Positions 28,487-37,755 of a stretch of 64,000 nucleotides of DNA are shown here, piece by piece. Below the pieces are notes generated by a model, which saw nothing but the letters and a program-made list of their open reading frames with translations, did no database searches and was not told the DNA's origin. The stretch comes from Ichthyocystis sparus (lineage in GTDB: Bacteria; Pseudomonadota; Gammaproteobacteria; Burkholderiales; 2013Ark19i): NCBI RefSeq assembly GCF_900078755.1, contig NZ_FKIH01000013.1; one strand, 5' to 3'. The translations under genes and the position numbers were made by a program. Numbering within the stretch: position 1 is the stretch's first letter; each line of letters begins with the position of its first letter.

Positions 28487-30606
28487 AGGACCACTCCAAC
28501 AGACTGTTCATACTCCAATGGTAACTTAATAGAAAATACCCTGTAAATAAAATATATATTTCTAGAATATGTCTTTTTGTAAATTGGTGGAAATATGTCC
28601 CAAATTTTTATTAGTAAACTCTATTAGTAGTAAGAATTAACGGAGCTTACCTAAATAATAGCTACACAATGTCAGAAGAAGGATTTGCTATTTTTGGACC
28701 AAAAATATTTTTTGACGAGGAATAACATATACACTCTACACATTACGTACGTAATCTTTCAATTTTATTTATGTATAAGGTAAAATAATAACTTCATCAT
28801 TAACCACCGTTTACTATCACAAAATGGTCACTAGACGATAAATATTTCTTAAAGTGCTTGAGGATTTAAGCTCTATAAAGTCGTTATCATCCATAAAAAA
28901 TTAGTAAGGACAAAATAAATTTGCTAGACTCGTTGTCCTGTCAAAGAAAAATAGCCGTATTATTTAAGCATATTGTTACCTAAATTTTTACTATTTCCTA
29001 TTGCTAAGTTCTTCATAAAATTATTGCTACCGTCCCATCTTGTACAAAAGTTTGTTAGTTATTTTTTCCTTTCAATAAATTACTAAATAACGTAAGCAAT
29101 CACTCACAAGCACAAGCAACCACTTTGTAATTAGATTATGAATAGAATAATACATTAGATACACATGATTAAAAATCGCTACTTTATAATTTTACTGCAT
29201 CTACTAACTGATAATGTACCTGTTAAGGCAATTTAAACTAAAATGCCCACCATGAAGAATTCTATACAGTTGATATTTATATAAATCTACTGCCTCACAT
29301 AAGCAATCACTTGACGCGCATTCAGCTCATCCTATATTTACTCTGCCAAAATGTCACATTAAAAAGCCACCATACACTACATTAATTATGTAGTACGAAG
29401 TACAACTGATTATACCTTTTGCTATACATGAAAAAAATTATTTATCTGTACAAATTTTACGTATTCAAGAAAAAATGGCAAATAGTACTACGAAATATAC
29501 TATAATCATCTGTAGTCGAACTTGTTTTTTTGGGCCAGTAAAAACTCAGATTTGTGCTGATTAATAAATTTTTAGTCACTTAAAAAAATTTCAATAATCA
29601 TGTCGAAGTTACCCTGCGCTATTGTAAGAGAACATTTTATACACCTAACCGCGCTACTCTGCTCTATTGATATAAAAGACTACTGCATTCTACCCAAGAT
29701 AATTTAAATAGACATAGACAAGATCAAGAATTAAACGATTAATGATATATAAAAAATATTTATGGGGCAATTATACATTTTTTATGCTTTAATAATAAAA
29801 AAACTAAGCACTCTTATTAAAAATATAAATACTAATTGGCTATCCACAAATTTATACCTAGCACTTGTGTTATTAGTACCAATGATAGCTCTACAGAAAA
29901 AATTAATTCCGAGAATGTACACATTAATTACGAAAATATCAGTACAAACATTATCATGTAATCAACTTATGACAAACGTGTAATCAACAATACGTGGACA
30001 AATGTATCTTCATGGGTCCAGTATAGCATCAAATTCATTATCATACTTGAGCAGTAAATTTTGTTAGATCAAAACTAAAATGTAACTGAAGAGGCAGATT
30101 CCCCATAAATCACAAACTACCATCACCTATAGGTAAAAGCACGATCCGGAAATCTATTCTTCACTAACCTGCCATTGTCTCAGATAATATAATGCAAATA
30201 TACGCACATGCTACTACAATATGTACCGTTGGTGGCAATATATAACTACGATTTAACTTGATAGCTATGCCATAACTATTTGAAGTACCAATTACCTTAG
30301 TCAAAAATATTGACACTATTGATTTGTATTAATCTACCAGAGTAATTTTAATTGGTTCTTATCGTCTTGAACTGCAACACCTAAAATAGCTAAAATCATC
30401 TCATATAATTTATTGTTCTTACTTACCATCTATTATTGCGGATGATAACGAGTTTTATGATAATACTGTGGGTTTTAAAGGAAAAATAGCGAGTGGCAGT
30501 AAATCTGTGATCAGCTACATACCATACTAGTCAAAATTTGGTTAATACTGAGCAGGTTATTGGGGTTAGTAATAATTATTGAAACTTAATTTGGTAGGTG
30601 TATGAG
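28487..30606. other. 2.1-kb non-coding AT-rich stretch
   Basis: I find no convincing gene. One 73-codon frame at 29762-29983 encodes a possible hydrophobic helix (LYLALVLLVPMIALQ), but it has no start signal or relative in the window. The region probably holds the promoters of pyk and efp and may be the grave of a lost gene, but no landmark could be matched. Confidence 0.45.
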
Positions 30607-31170
30607 ATGAAAATGGCCCAGGAGTTGAGTGTTGGAAATGTAATACTTGTTAAGGATGTCCCGCTAGTGGTACAACAAACTGAGTACCATAGCCCTGGTT
30701 GTCTGGCGTCTGTAGTAAAGATGAAGCTTAGAAATTTGTTAACTGGCGCAGTGTCTGAGTCTGTTTACAAAGCTGATGAAAGACTACAGGTACTAATACT
30801 GGAGAAAAAATCTTGTCTTTTTTCATATATACATGATGATATATATGTATTTATTGATGGTGAATATAACCAACACGAAATTCCGGTATCTCAATTATCA
30901 GGTGTTGTCAAATTTCTTGTAGAGGGAATAGATTGCTCTCTAACATTTTTTAAGGAAATGGCTATATCGGTTGAGCTTCCACAAACAGTAGTACTAGAAA
31001 TAGTCTACACAGAACCTGTTGTTCGTGGGGATACAACTGGTAAGTTAATGAAAATGGCTAAGATATCTACCGGGCATGAACTTCAGGTTGCCTCATTCTG
31101 TAAAATTGGTGACAAAATAGAAATTGACACCAGGACGGGTGAATTTAGGCGCCGTGTAAATAATGGTTAA
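30607..31170 (+). CDS. efp: Elongation factor P with Cys at the modified-Arg position
   Basis: EF-P rescues ribosomes stalled at proline runs. The protein is 187 residues from the ATG at 30607 and matches the betaproteobacterial form: AQELSVGNVI, then SVVKMKLRNLLTGA, ESVYKADE, EYNQHEI, and IEIDTRTGEFRRRV at the end. In this subfamily the tip of the domain I loop carries Arg32, rhamnosylated by EarP (loop type KSGRNA). Here the loop is HSPGCLAS, with Cys32 encoded by TGT at 30700-30702, so the known modification cannot take place there. The frame could be extended to a GTG at 30598, but the later ATG fits the family. accA follows by eight bases. Confidence 0.96.
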   Translation: MKMAQELSVGNVILVKDVPLVVQQTEYHSPGCLASVVKMKLRNLLTGAVSESVYKADERLQVLILEKKSCLFSYIHDDIYVFIDGEYNQHEIPVSQLSGVVKFLVEGIDCSLTFFKEMAISVELPQTVVLEIVYTEPVVRGDTTGKLMKMAKISTGHELQVASFCKIGDKIEIDTRTGEFRRRVNNG

Positions 31171-31178
31171 GGATCTTT

Positions 31179-32153
31179 ATGTCTTCTACATCTAAATGGG
31201 TAGCGCTAGACTTTGAACGTCCATTACTAGAATTGGAAGAAAAAATAGACGAACTTAGGTACATGCAAGGTGAGTCTGCAGTTGATATTTCTGAAGAAAT
31301 TGCTAGATTAGAAAAGAAAGCGTCTGTTTTAGCTAAACAAATTTACTGCAAGCTTACACCATGGCAAATTACTCAAGTAGCGCGTCATCCAAACCGTCCT
31401 TACACCATTAACTATATATCATCCATATTTGATAAATTTGAAGAATTGCACGGAGATAGACAATTTGCTGATGATTTGTCAATAGTTGGTGGTTTAGCTA
31501 GCTTATCTGGTAGACCAGTGGTAGTTATAGGGCATCAAAAAGGACGTGACACTAAAGAGAAATTATTAAGAAATTTTGGCATGCCTCGTCCAGAAGGCTA
31601 CCGTAAGGCATTACGCATAATGAAATTGGCTGAACGTTTTGCAATGCCTATAATTACATTTGTTGATACCCCAGGTGCTTATCCAGGAATTGAAGCGGAA
31701 GAACGAGGACAATCTGAAGCTATTGGAAAAAACATATATGAAATGAGTAATTTAAACGTTCCTATATTAACAACCGTTATAGGTGAAGGTGGATCTGGTG
31801 GGGCATTAGCAATATCGGTAGCCGATGTAATTATGATGTTTCAATATTCAATATACTCAGTAATTTCTCCTGAAGGATGTGCAGCCATTTTGTGGAAGGA
31901 TCAGAAGAAGGCAGACGTAGCAGCAAACAGCCTTGGAATTGTAGCTGAGCGACTAAAATCTTTGCGGTTAATAGACCGTGTAATCCCAGAACCTCTGGGC
32001 GGAGCTCACAGAGACCATGAACAGGCGTCAAAAAACTTGAAGAAGGCGCTAGTTGATGAGTTGCGGGAATGCAGAAAGCACAGCCTAGCTGATATTAAGA
32101 GGAGGAGAATGAAGCGTTTGATGAACTATGGGAACTTTAAAATTAAGTCGTAG
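31179..32153 (+). CDS. accA: Acetyl-CoA carboxylase carboxyltransferase alpha subunit
   Basis: With AccD it moves carboxyl from biotin to acetyl-CoA, the first step of fatty-acid synthesis. The 324 residues match the family. The block GHQKGRDTKEK, then FGMPRPEGYRKALR, TFVDTPGAYPGIEAEERGQSEAI, and the glycine loop GEGGSGGALAIS are intact. An AAGGA five bases before the ATG overlaps the efp stop, so the two genes are likely translated from one message. Its 3' end overlaps the convergent tgt gene by 11 bases. Confidence 0.98.
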   Translation: MSSTSKWVALDFERPLLELEEKIDELRYMQGESAVDISEEIARLEKKASVLAKQIYCKLTPWQITQVARHPNRPYTINYISSIFDKFEELHGDRQFADDLSIVGGLASLSGRPVVVIGHQKGRDTKEKLLRNFGMPRPEGYRKALRIMKLAERFAMPIITFVDTPGAYPGIEAEERGQSEAIGKNIYEMSNLNVPILTTVIGEGGSGGALAISVADVIMMFQYSIYSVISPEGCAAILWKDQKKADVAANSLGIVAERLKSLRLIDRVIPEPLGGAHRDHEQASKNLKKALVDELRECRKHSLADIKRRRMKRLMNYGNFKIKS

Positions 32154-33357
32154 CATGATTTTGTTTTATTACTGTTTTCATATGATCGCAAACGTTTTGC
32201 ATAACCCGTATGTTGTGAATACCAGCAAGAGCACCATACAGCATCTGCCTGCTTTTGAACAGATAGCGAAGATACGCTCTGCTGTAAGTCTTGCAAGTAA
32301 GGCATTCGCACCCCTCTAGTATGGGGCGATCATCATTTTCATAAGTTCCCTTTTTTATTAACAATTTTCCTCCCGGAATATCTTCTGTATCAAACTTTAA
32401 CCAATCATTCTCTATTCTAGGATGACCATGGTACAAAGATCCATGGCGTGCATTACGAGTGGGGGAAACACAATCAAAAATGTCTATACCTCTTTGTACA
32501 ACAGAGATCAAGTCCTGAGGACCCAACCCTACCCCCATCGTGTAGCGCAACTTATCACGTGGCAAACTAGGAACCACCCAATCTATTATCTCATCAGTTG
32601 CTCTCATATCACGTCCAATTATTTCTCCTCCTATTGCTATACCGTCAGTTTCCATACTAAGAACAAAATTAGTTGATTGTTCACGTAAATCACGAAAATA
32701 GTCTCCCTGAATAATTCCGAACAATGCTTGCCTGTGGCCGTATTCAGAACAAGGATTAAATTCGTGAATTTCCTTTGATTTCTTAAGCCATATGTGCGTA
32801 CGATCCATAGCTCTTATGGCGACATTGCGATCATAGGAATGTGTAGTGCATTCATCGAAGGCCATTATTATGTCGGCGCCAATAATTTTTTGGGACATTA
32901 TTGACGTTTTGGGTGTCAAACGTATGATCTGCCCTGTGTTGGGGTGCTGAAAATGCGCACCCTCATCATTAACTATACAAGTACGTGGGGACCTTCTAGA
33001 TAGGCTAAATACCTGAAAACCTCCACTATCGGTAAGCATAGGACCGCTCCAATTCATAAAGCGGTGCATACCTCCGCAGGTACGTATAACTTCCATTCCT
33101 GGGGAACACATCATATGATATGTGTTGCCTCCTAGTATTATATCTGTACCTGTTTGAATTATCTCGCCACACTGCAGACCATTTATACTTGCCCGTGTAG
33201 CAACTGGCATAAACGTTGGAGTCTCAAAGGTCCCGTGAGGGGTGGTTACTCTCATTACACGTGCCGGAAAGCGCTTATGTTGAAAAAGAAGAGTAGAACT
33301 AAAGTTGAGATAAGACATAGATGAATCGCAGAACGTACCAAGCAAACTAACTATCAC
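32143..33357 (-). CDS. tgt: tRNA-guanine transglycosylase
   Basis: Swaps guanine 34 for the queuosine precursor in tRNAs with GUN anticodons, two of which (Asn, His) lie in this window. It has the catalytic regions MLTDSGGFQVFSLS and FDCVSPTRNARHG (nucleophile Asp) and the zinc site CECLTC followed by the later His. The frame from the GTG at 33357 gives 404 residues, longer than the usual 370-380. The ATG at 33318 gives 391 and a more typical start. Neither has a good ribosome-binding site. It is convergent with accA, with an 11-base overlap. Confidence 0.96.
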   Translation of the reverse strand: MIVSLLGTFCDSSMSYLNFSSTLLFQHKRFPARVMRVTTPHGTFETPTFMPVATRASINGLQCGEIIQTGTDIILGGNTYHMMCSPGMEVIRTCGGMHRFMNWSGPMLTDSGGFQVFSLSRRSPRTCIVNDEGAHFQHPNTGQIIRLTPKTSIMSQKIIGADIIMAFDECTTHSYDRNVAIRAMDRTHIWLKKSKEIHEFNPCSEYGHRQALFGIIQGDYFRDLREQSTNFVLSMETDGIAIGGEIIGRDMRATDEIIDWVVPSLPRDKLRYTMGVGLGPQDLISVVQRGIDIFDCVSPTRNARHGSLYHGHPRIENDWLKFDTEDIPGGKLLIKKGTYENDDRPILEGCECLTCKTYSRAYLRYLFKSRQMLYGALAGIHNIRVMQNVCDHMKTVIKQNHATT

Positions 33358-33473
33358 ATAATAAGCATTGATAGTAAATAACGGTTTTAAAAAAATTTCT
33401 GGAATTAGCCTTCCTCAAAAATGACTAACCCCTCATATTATATTGATGTTTTGTAACTATGAGGGGGATAGTG

Positions 33474-34196
33474 ATGTACTTAAAAATAGAAGAAGATGGT
33501 GGTAACTACCCCTCCACCAACGGCACGGTTGCAAACTACACGATACGTACACACAACCAAGAAAAGTTAGAAGACTGTAATCTAGCAGAAGTGCTTCGGT
33601 CTGCTATAGTAAAAAGTCATGAGATAAATCGCATTGTTGATGATGAAAGTTTATCCTTATCTAGAAAGGCCAGAGACATCCTGAACCACTTGCACGCTAT
33701 AAATGAAATAATAGTGCAGATTGAAGATGAGAAGGCCAAAAATCATGTTTTTATAGAAAAATCCAATCAGGATATACTAAACATTGATATAAGCATGAGT
33801 GATGCTCTGAAAAGATTTCGCAATATAGATTTTCTAAAGGGGGTTAGCTTACCAGGCAAACCCAGAATAGCTCTACAAAAGAAGAAATATGTGGATGAAA
33901 TCTTTAGTCAACTGAGAATTTTGCACGACCACATTTCGCATATATGCGGTTGTTCGGAGTGGGACAGTAACTCTAAAAATGGTAGGCGCTTTATTTCCGA
34001 TGTTGAGATTATGGAGTCGGTAGACATAATTCTAGGTGAGATATTTCGTAGCAAAAAAAACAAACAACAAAGACACATTACACCTCAAGTAGTGTGGGTA
34101 CTAGCCTGTATGCGGCTAGGAAAATATGTGGTGCAGGATATGCAAATGAAACCTTCTCACCACCGCTACATAAGCCACATAATTCAGCGCCTGTGA
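33474..34196 (+). CDS. Unrecognised soluble protein, 240 residues
   Basis: No signal peptide or membrane helix is visible. The protein is helical and charged, with a probable coiled-coil stretch (LSRKARDILNHLHAINEII) and a Lys/Arg-rich C-terminal third. The frame begins at 33459, but GAGGGGG at 33461-33467 lies six bases before the ATG at 33474, which is the better start. It is transcribed alone and meets the next, opposite-strand gene with a 13-base overlap. I cannot assign a family; an effector or a regulator is possible. Confidence 0.7.
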   Translation: MYLKIEEDGGNYPSTNGTVANYTIRTHNQEKLEDCNLAEVLRSAIVKSHEINRIVDDESLSLSRKARDILNHLHAINEIIVQIEDEKAKNHVFIEKSNQDILNIDISMSDALKRFRNIDFLKGVSLPGKPRIALQKKKYVDEIFSQLRILHDHISHICGCSEWDSNSKNGRRFISDVEIMESVDIILGEIFRSKKNKQQRHITPQVVWVLACMRLGKYVVQDMQMKPSHHRYISHIIQRL

Positions 34197-34639
34197 GCAT
34201 TGCGTCTTCCTTGACCTGATGCAACTGGGTTATCTATCACAGATTGATCTGGAAAGAAAACAGAAATTGAAAGTAGCTGGGAGTAAGTTAGCATTTGTGA
34301 ACCGATAAATATAGTAAAAAAGCTGGCAAGAAAATACATAACTGCCTCACCAAAGATAGGATCATTATCTGATTCAGGGTTCTCCAGTGATCTACGCCGT
34401 TGTTGGTGCAGTCCTTTCATAATGCACGACTGAGAAAAAGCAGTAAGAAGTGATCCTAAAACCATAAAAGCACCAGACTTAAGAATAGCGGAACAGTATC
34501 CCCTACCCCTAATTGAACTTAGCATATTCCCACCTTGAGTTGTTCTCAAGGAAGAATCACCCCTCCTTCTTTTACGACGCATACCGGCGACCTTATTATG
34601 GTCGCCTCCGTAAGCACCAAAGCTAGCAACAGGCCTCAT
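34184..34639 (-). CDS. Small protein with two membrane helices, paralogue pair member 1
   Basis: A 151-residue protein with an Arg-rich N-terminal third (MRRKRRRGDSS), then two hydrophobic segments (about SGAFMVLGSLLTAFSQS and EAVMYFLASFFTIFIGSQML) separated by a polar, acidic loop, then a short Arg-rich end. The gene immediately upstream on the same strand encodes a protein of the same layout, so they look like a diverged tandem pair. Two close hydrophobic helices with cytosolic ends recall bacterial inclusion-membrane proteins, but that likeness is only in outline. Confidence 0.6.
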   Translation of the reverse strand: MRPVASFGAYGGDHNKVAGMRRKRRRGDSSLRTTQGGNMLSSIRGRGYCSAILKSGAFMVLGSLLTAFSQSCIMKGLHQQRRRSLENPESDNDPIFGEAVMYFLASFFTIFIGSQMLTYSQLLSISVFFPDQSVIDNPVASGQGRRNAHRR

Positions 34640-34697
34640 TAACTTATCCCATAAAGGTCAAACAAAAAATAAATACCGAATAAAAACAATCTAGTTA

Positions 34698-35072
34698 TCA
34701 TCCCAGATCTCTTTCAGCTTCCAACTTCATTTTATTAGTTTCTATTAACTCAGAAAAAGATATAAAAAGCACCCCTATAGAAACTATTAAAACAGAAATA
34801 AAAGTTTGTATGAAATATGAAACCTCATTGTCCTCACTGTATTCGTGATTCTGCCTATAAATAACATTTACATACCCACCAGCACCCACTGCCATTAAAG
34901 AATAACCAGCCATGCCAAAGCGGTTTCCGGTAACAATTCTTCTCCAACTTGGTGAAGCAGACTCGTCGCGTAACCTCCGAAACAAGAAGGTAGGCTGCTG
35001 TCGATCCCCTGTATGTAAATTTGAATTAGGACCAGCAAGAAAAGGAACTCTATTTCTAATTGGCATAAACAA
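34698..35072 (-). CDS. Small protein with two membrane helices, paralogue pair member 2
   Basis: A 124-residue protein with a basic N-terminal third, a first hydrophobic segment (FGMAGYSLMAVGAGGYVNVIY), a loop with HEYSEDNE, a second helix (FIQTFISVLIVSIGVLFISFSEL) and a charged end. Layout and the acidic loop parallel the next gene downstream, 58 bases away on the same strand. The two are probably one unit. No family recognised. The start at 35072 could be replaced by the Met two codons later. Confidence 0.55.
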   Translation of the reverse strand: MFMPIRNRVPFLAGPNSNLHTGDRQQPTFLFRRLRDESASPSWRRIVTGNRFGMAGYSLMAVGAGGYVNVIYRQNHEYSEDNEVSYFIQTFISVLIVSIGVLFISFSELIETNKMKLEAERDLG

Positions 35073-35798
35073 ACCACTTCAAATAACATAACATAGTAAT
35101 TATATGCCACATAATTAATAAAAAATACAATGTAAAATGTAACCAAGCGTAACAAAAATTATGTTGTGATGTTCAGTGTTTAATACACGTGATGCACAAA
35201 CACAATAGCATGTACCTAACATAAATCGAACAAAATAATCCAATGTCAACTCAAAAAATTTTCAAACAACAGCGCTATTTGTTAGCGTAGTAATTAATCG
35301 TATGGACCTATGTTGTAGTTAATATTAATTAAAATTCTTGGTAACTTATATGATCATCATATTATTTATGCAAGTAACTAAATTAGCGGTGGCATTGCTA
35401 TAATTTTTTGTAATAGCTAATATTAAATACTAATAAAAATGCCATGTTAGTAAGACAGAACTGTCTGCTGCTCAATTAGCATATCATTTATGTTATTAAA
35501 CCGAAGAAATGTTACCATTACCCAACGCATGTACAACGTATGAAGCACACATGCAACTGCATAGGATACAGCCCAAATTTAATATACAAATCCTTAAATA
35601 AAAACTTATTCCCAACAAAACATACCTTATGTATAAGTTGCGGATGCTTAGCACAACATATTTATTTTTATAGCAAAACACCAACCAGAAGTGCCTGGGA
35701 TAAACTTACTTTAGAAGTATTTATATGAAAGAACGGAGGAAGCAACCAACATCAGGCACCAGAAACAACAAAGGCCTAACAAAATAACAGAGCAAAAA
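35073..35798. other. AT-rich non-coding stretch
   Basis: Only short frames without coding character. A 62-codon frame at 35540-35728 contains four Cys but no start signal or relative. It probably holds the promoter for the membrane-protein pair. Confidence 0.4.
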
Positions 35799-36074
35799 CT
35801 AAGTATTTACTGGACGGTACCCCTCAGGTGTATCAACAATGTCATCTGAAAACAGATACTTCTCCATCTGAGTCATTAGATACGCCCTAGCCCTCTGATC
35901 AGCCAAGCTCAACCTGTACTCATTGACTAACATAGTCTGCTGGGACAACCACATCTGCCATGCTTCTTCACTTATATTTTCAAAAATGCGCTGGCCAGCA
36001 GCACCAGGATACGGCGGAAAGTCAAGACCCTTGGCCTCTTTTTTAAGTTTTTTGCAAAATACGGTACGCACCAC
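35799..36074 (-). CDS. yggX: YggX, Fe(II)-trafficking / oxidative-damage protection protein
   Basis: A small soluble protein of 91 residues, the normal size. It is linked to protecting iron-sulfur enzymes from oxidative damage. It carries the full family string in order: RTVFCKKLKKEAKGLDFPPYPG, ENISEEAWQMWLSQQTMLVNEYRL, and ARAYLMTQMEKYLF. The conserved Cys near the N-terminus is present. The start is one of two consecutive GTG codons, with AAGGG about eight bases before the first. It is divergent from gatB. Confidence 0.97.
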   Translation of the reverse strand: MVRTVFCKKLKKEAKGLDFPPYPGAAGQRIFENISEEAWQMWLSQQTMLVNEYRLSLADQRARAYLMTQMEKYLFSDDIVDTPEGYRPVNT

Positions 36075-36185
36075 CCCACACCCTTCAATACGTTACAAAA
36101 ATGACTGCACACAACGGACCATTAGCGGATATTATGTATCTTTGTAGTATTCAAGTCAATTTTTCTAAAGATAAGGGGATTACCT

Positions 36186-37637
36186 ATGGATTGGGAGATA
36201 GTTATTGGCTTGGAGATTCATGTTCAACTAAAAACACAATCTAAAATTTTCTCAGGATCTTCAACTGCTTTTGGTAAAAGCAGTAATACTCAGGCTAGCT
36301 ATGTTGATGCCGGTTTACCAGGGATTCTACCAAGCTTAAATAAAGAAGCTGTAGAACTAGCTTTAAGATTTGGAATTGCAATACAAGCAGATATAAATAA
36401 GAGAAGTATTTTTGTAAGAAAAAATTATTTTTATCCTGATTTGCCAAAAGGATACCAAATCACTCAAGACAGGGACCCAATAATACTAGGTGGCCATATA
36501 GCTATACTTGTAGGTAAAAACACTATCACGGTAGGAATAGATCACGCACACCTAGAAGAAGATGCTGGAAAGTCAATACATGAAAACTTAAATTCTCATA
36601 CCGGAATAGATTTAAATAGGGCCGGCATACCTTTGCTAGAAATAGTATCCAATCCAGTCATGCACTCACCTATAGCAGCTGTTTCGTACGCAAAAGCAAT
36701 TCACCACCTAGTTCAGTGGATAAATATATGTGATGGCAATTTACAAAATGGTTCTTTTCGTATAGACGCAAACGTATCGGTCCGTCCAAGTGGAGAAAAG
36801 TCACTTAGTACTAGGTGCGAAATAAAGAACCTCAACTCCTTTCGCTTTCTTGGTAAAGCCATTGAGTATGAAGCAAACAGGCACATCAATGCCTACATAA
36901 AGGGAGAAAAAGTAGTACAAGAAACTAGACTATATGATGCCAACAAAAACAAAACATTTAGCATGAGACAAAAAGAAAGTGCTATAGATTACAGATATTT
37001 GCCTGACCCTGACCTCCCACCTTTAATAGTCTCACAAGAGTGGATAGACAGCGTCAAAAGATCAATGCCACCTATGCCATGGACAGTACAAGAAACTCTT
37101 TCTAGGGAACATAACTTGGATCTTGATGAGACCACATTCATAACTCAATCATTAGCACATACCTTGTATTTTGAAAGCGTCCTAAAAGAATGTAGCAGCA
37201 TACAAGCCCAGCAGTGTATAAAATGGATGAATGGGCCCCTTCAAGCCTACATAAACGAACATAGCGTATCTTGGGAGCAACCACCAATATCTCCGTGCAG
37301 ACTCGCACAGATTATAAAGAATGTCAGCAATGGAAACCTCAGTCAATCGTCCGGACGCGAGCTATTCAAGTATGCAATAGAAGAGCAAGACAAAGAAATA
37401 GGCAACATTATAGAGGAGCGCGGCCTAGCTCAAATAAACGAACTGAGCTCACTAAACGATGCTGCCAAAGAAATTATTCGTGATAATATCAATATTGCAA
37501 AACAAGTAAAAGCGGGTGAAATAAAGGCCATCAATGCCCTCATGGGGAAAATAATGAAAAAGTTTTCTGGAAAGATAGACGCCAGCCAAGCTCGAGAGGC
37601 TCTGGTATTAGCTATTAACGAGGAGCTCGTTGAGTAG
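36186..37637 (+). CDS. gatB: Aspartyl/glutamyl-tRNA amidotransferase subunit B
   Basis: Part of GatCAB, which converts Asp-tRNA(Asn) and Glu-tRNA(Gln) to the correct aminoacyl-tRNAs. The 483 residues match the family. The start block EIVIGLEIHVQLKTQSKIFS, FYPDLPKGYQITQ, the signature ANVSVRPSGE and EIKNLNSFRF, and DYRYLPDPDLPPL are intact, and the C-terminal YqeY-like tail (NALMGKIMKKFSGKIDA) is complete. The gatC and gatA genes, commonly just upstream, are not here, so the operon is split. AAGGGG precedes the ATG. Confidence 0.98.
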   Translation: MDWEIVIGLEIHVQLKTQSKIFSGSSTAFGKSSNTQASYVDAGLPGILPSLNKEAVELALRFGIAIQADINKRSIFVRKNYFYPDLPKGYQITQDRDPIILGGHIAILVGKNTITVGIDHAHLEEDAGKSIHENLNSHTGIDLNRAGIPLLEIVSNPVMHSPIAAVSYAKAIHHLVQWINICDGNLQNGSFRIDANVSVRPSGEKSLSTRCEIKNLNSFRFLGKAIEYEANRHINAYIKGEKVVQETRLYDANKNKTFSMRQKESAIDYRYLPDPDLPPLIVSQEWIDSVKRSMPPMPWTVQETLSREHNLDLDETTFITQSLAHTLYFESVLKECSSIQAQQCIKWMNGPLQAYINEHSVSWEQPPISPCRLAQIIKNVSNGNLSQSSGRELFKYAIEEQDKEIGNIIEERGLAQINELSSLNDAAKEIIRDNINIAKQVKAGEIKAINALMGKIMKKFSGKIDASQAREALVLAINEELVE

Positions 37638-37722
37638 TGGCCAGATCCTTAAGAATTGTGATTGCACACAGTACAAGCATACCCGCACAGTATAAGACGA
37701 CTACAGTTACTTTTTTGAGCAT
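37615..37722 (-). CDS. Possible 35-residue single-helix protein
   Basis: A short frame starting 33 bases after pgk on the same strand encodes Met-Leu-Lys-Lys, a hydrophobic stretch (VTVVVLYCAGMLVLCAITIL) and a polar end. It overlaps the 3' end of gatB. Its layout suits a small membrane protein, but no ribosome-binding site is visible and chance is a real alternative. Confidence 0.25.
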   Translation of the reverse strand: MLKKVTVVVLYCAGMLVLCAITILKDLATTQRAPR

Positions 37723-37755
37723 AAAATCATCAGTTTAGCAAAAGTTGCTGGTATT

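Noticed and set aside
29762..29983. 73-codon frame with a hydrophobic stretch
   Set aside because: No ribosome-binding site, no relative in the window, and AT-rich chance frames of this length are common here.
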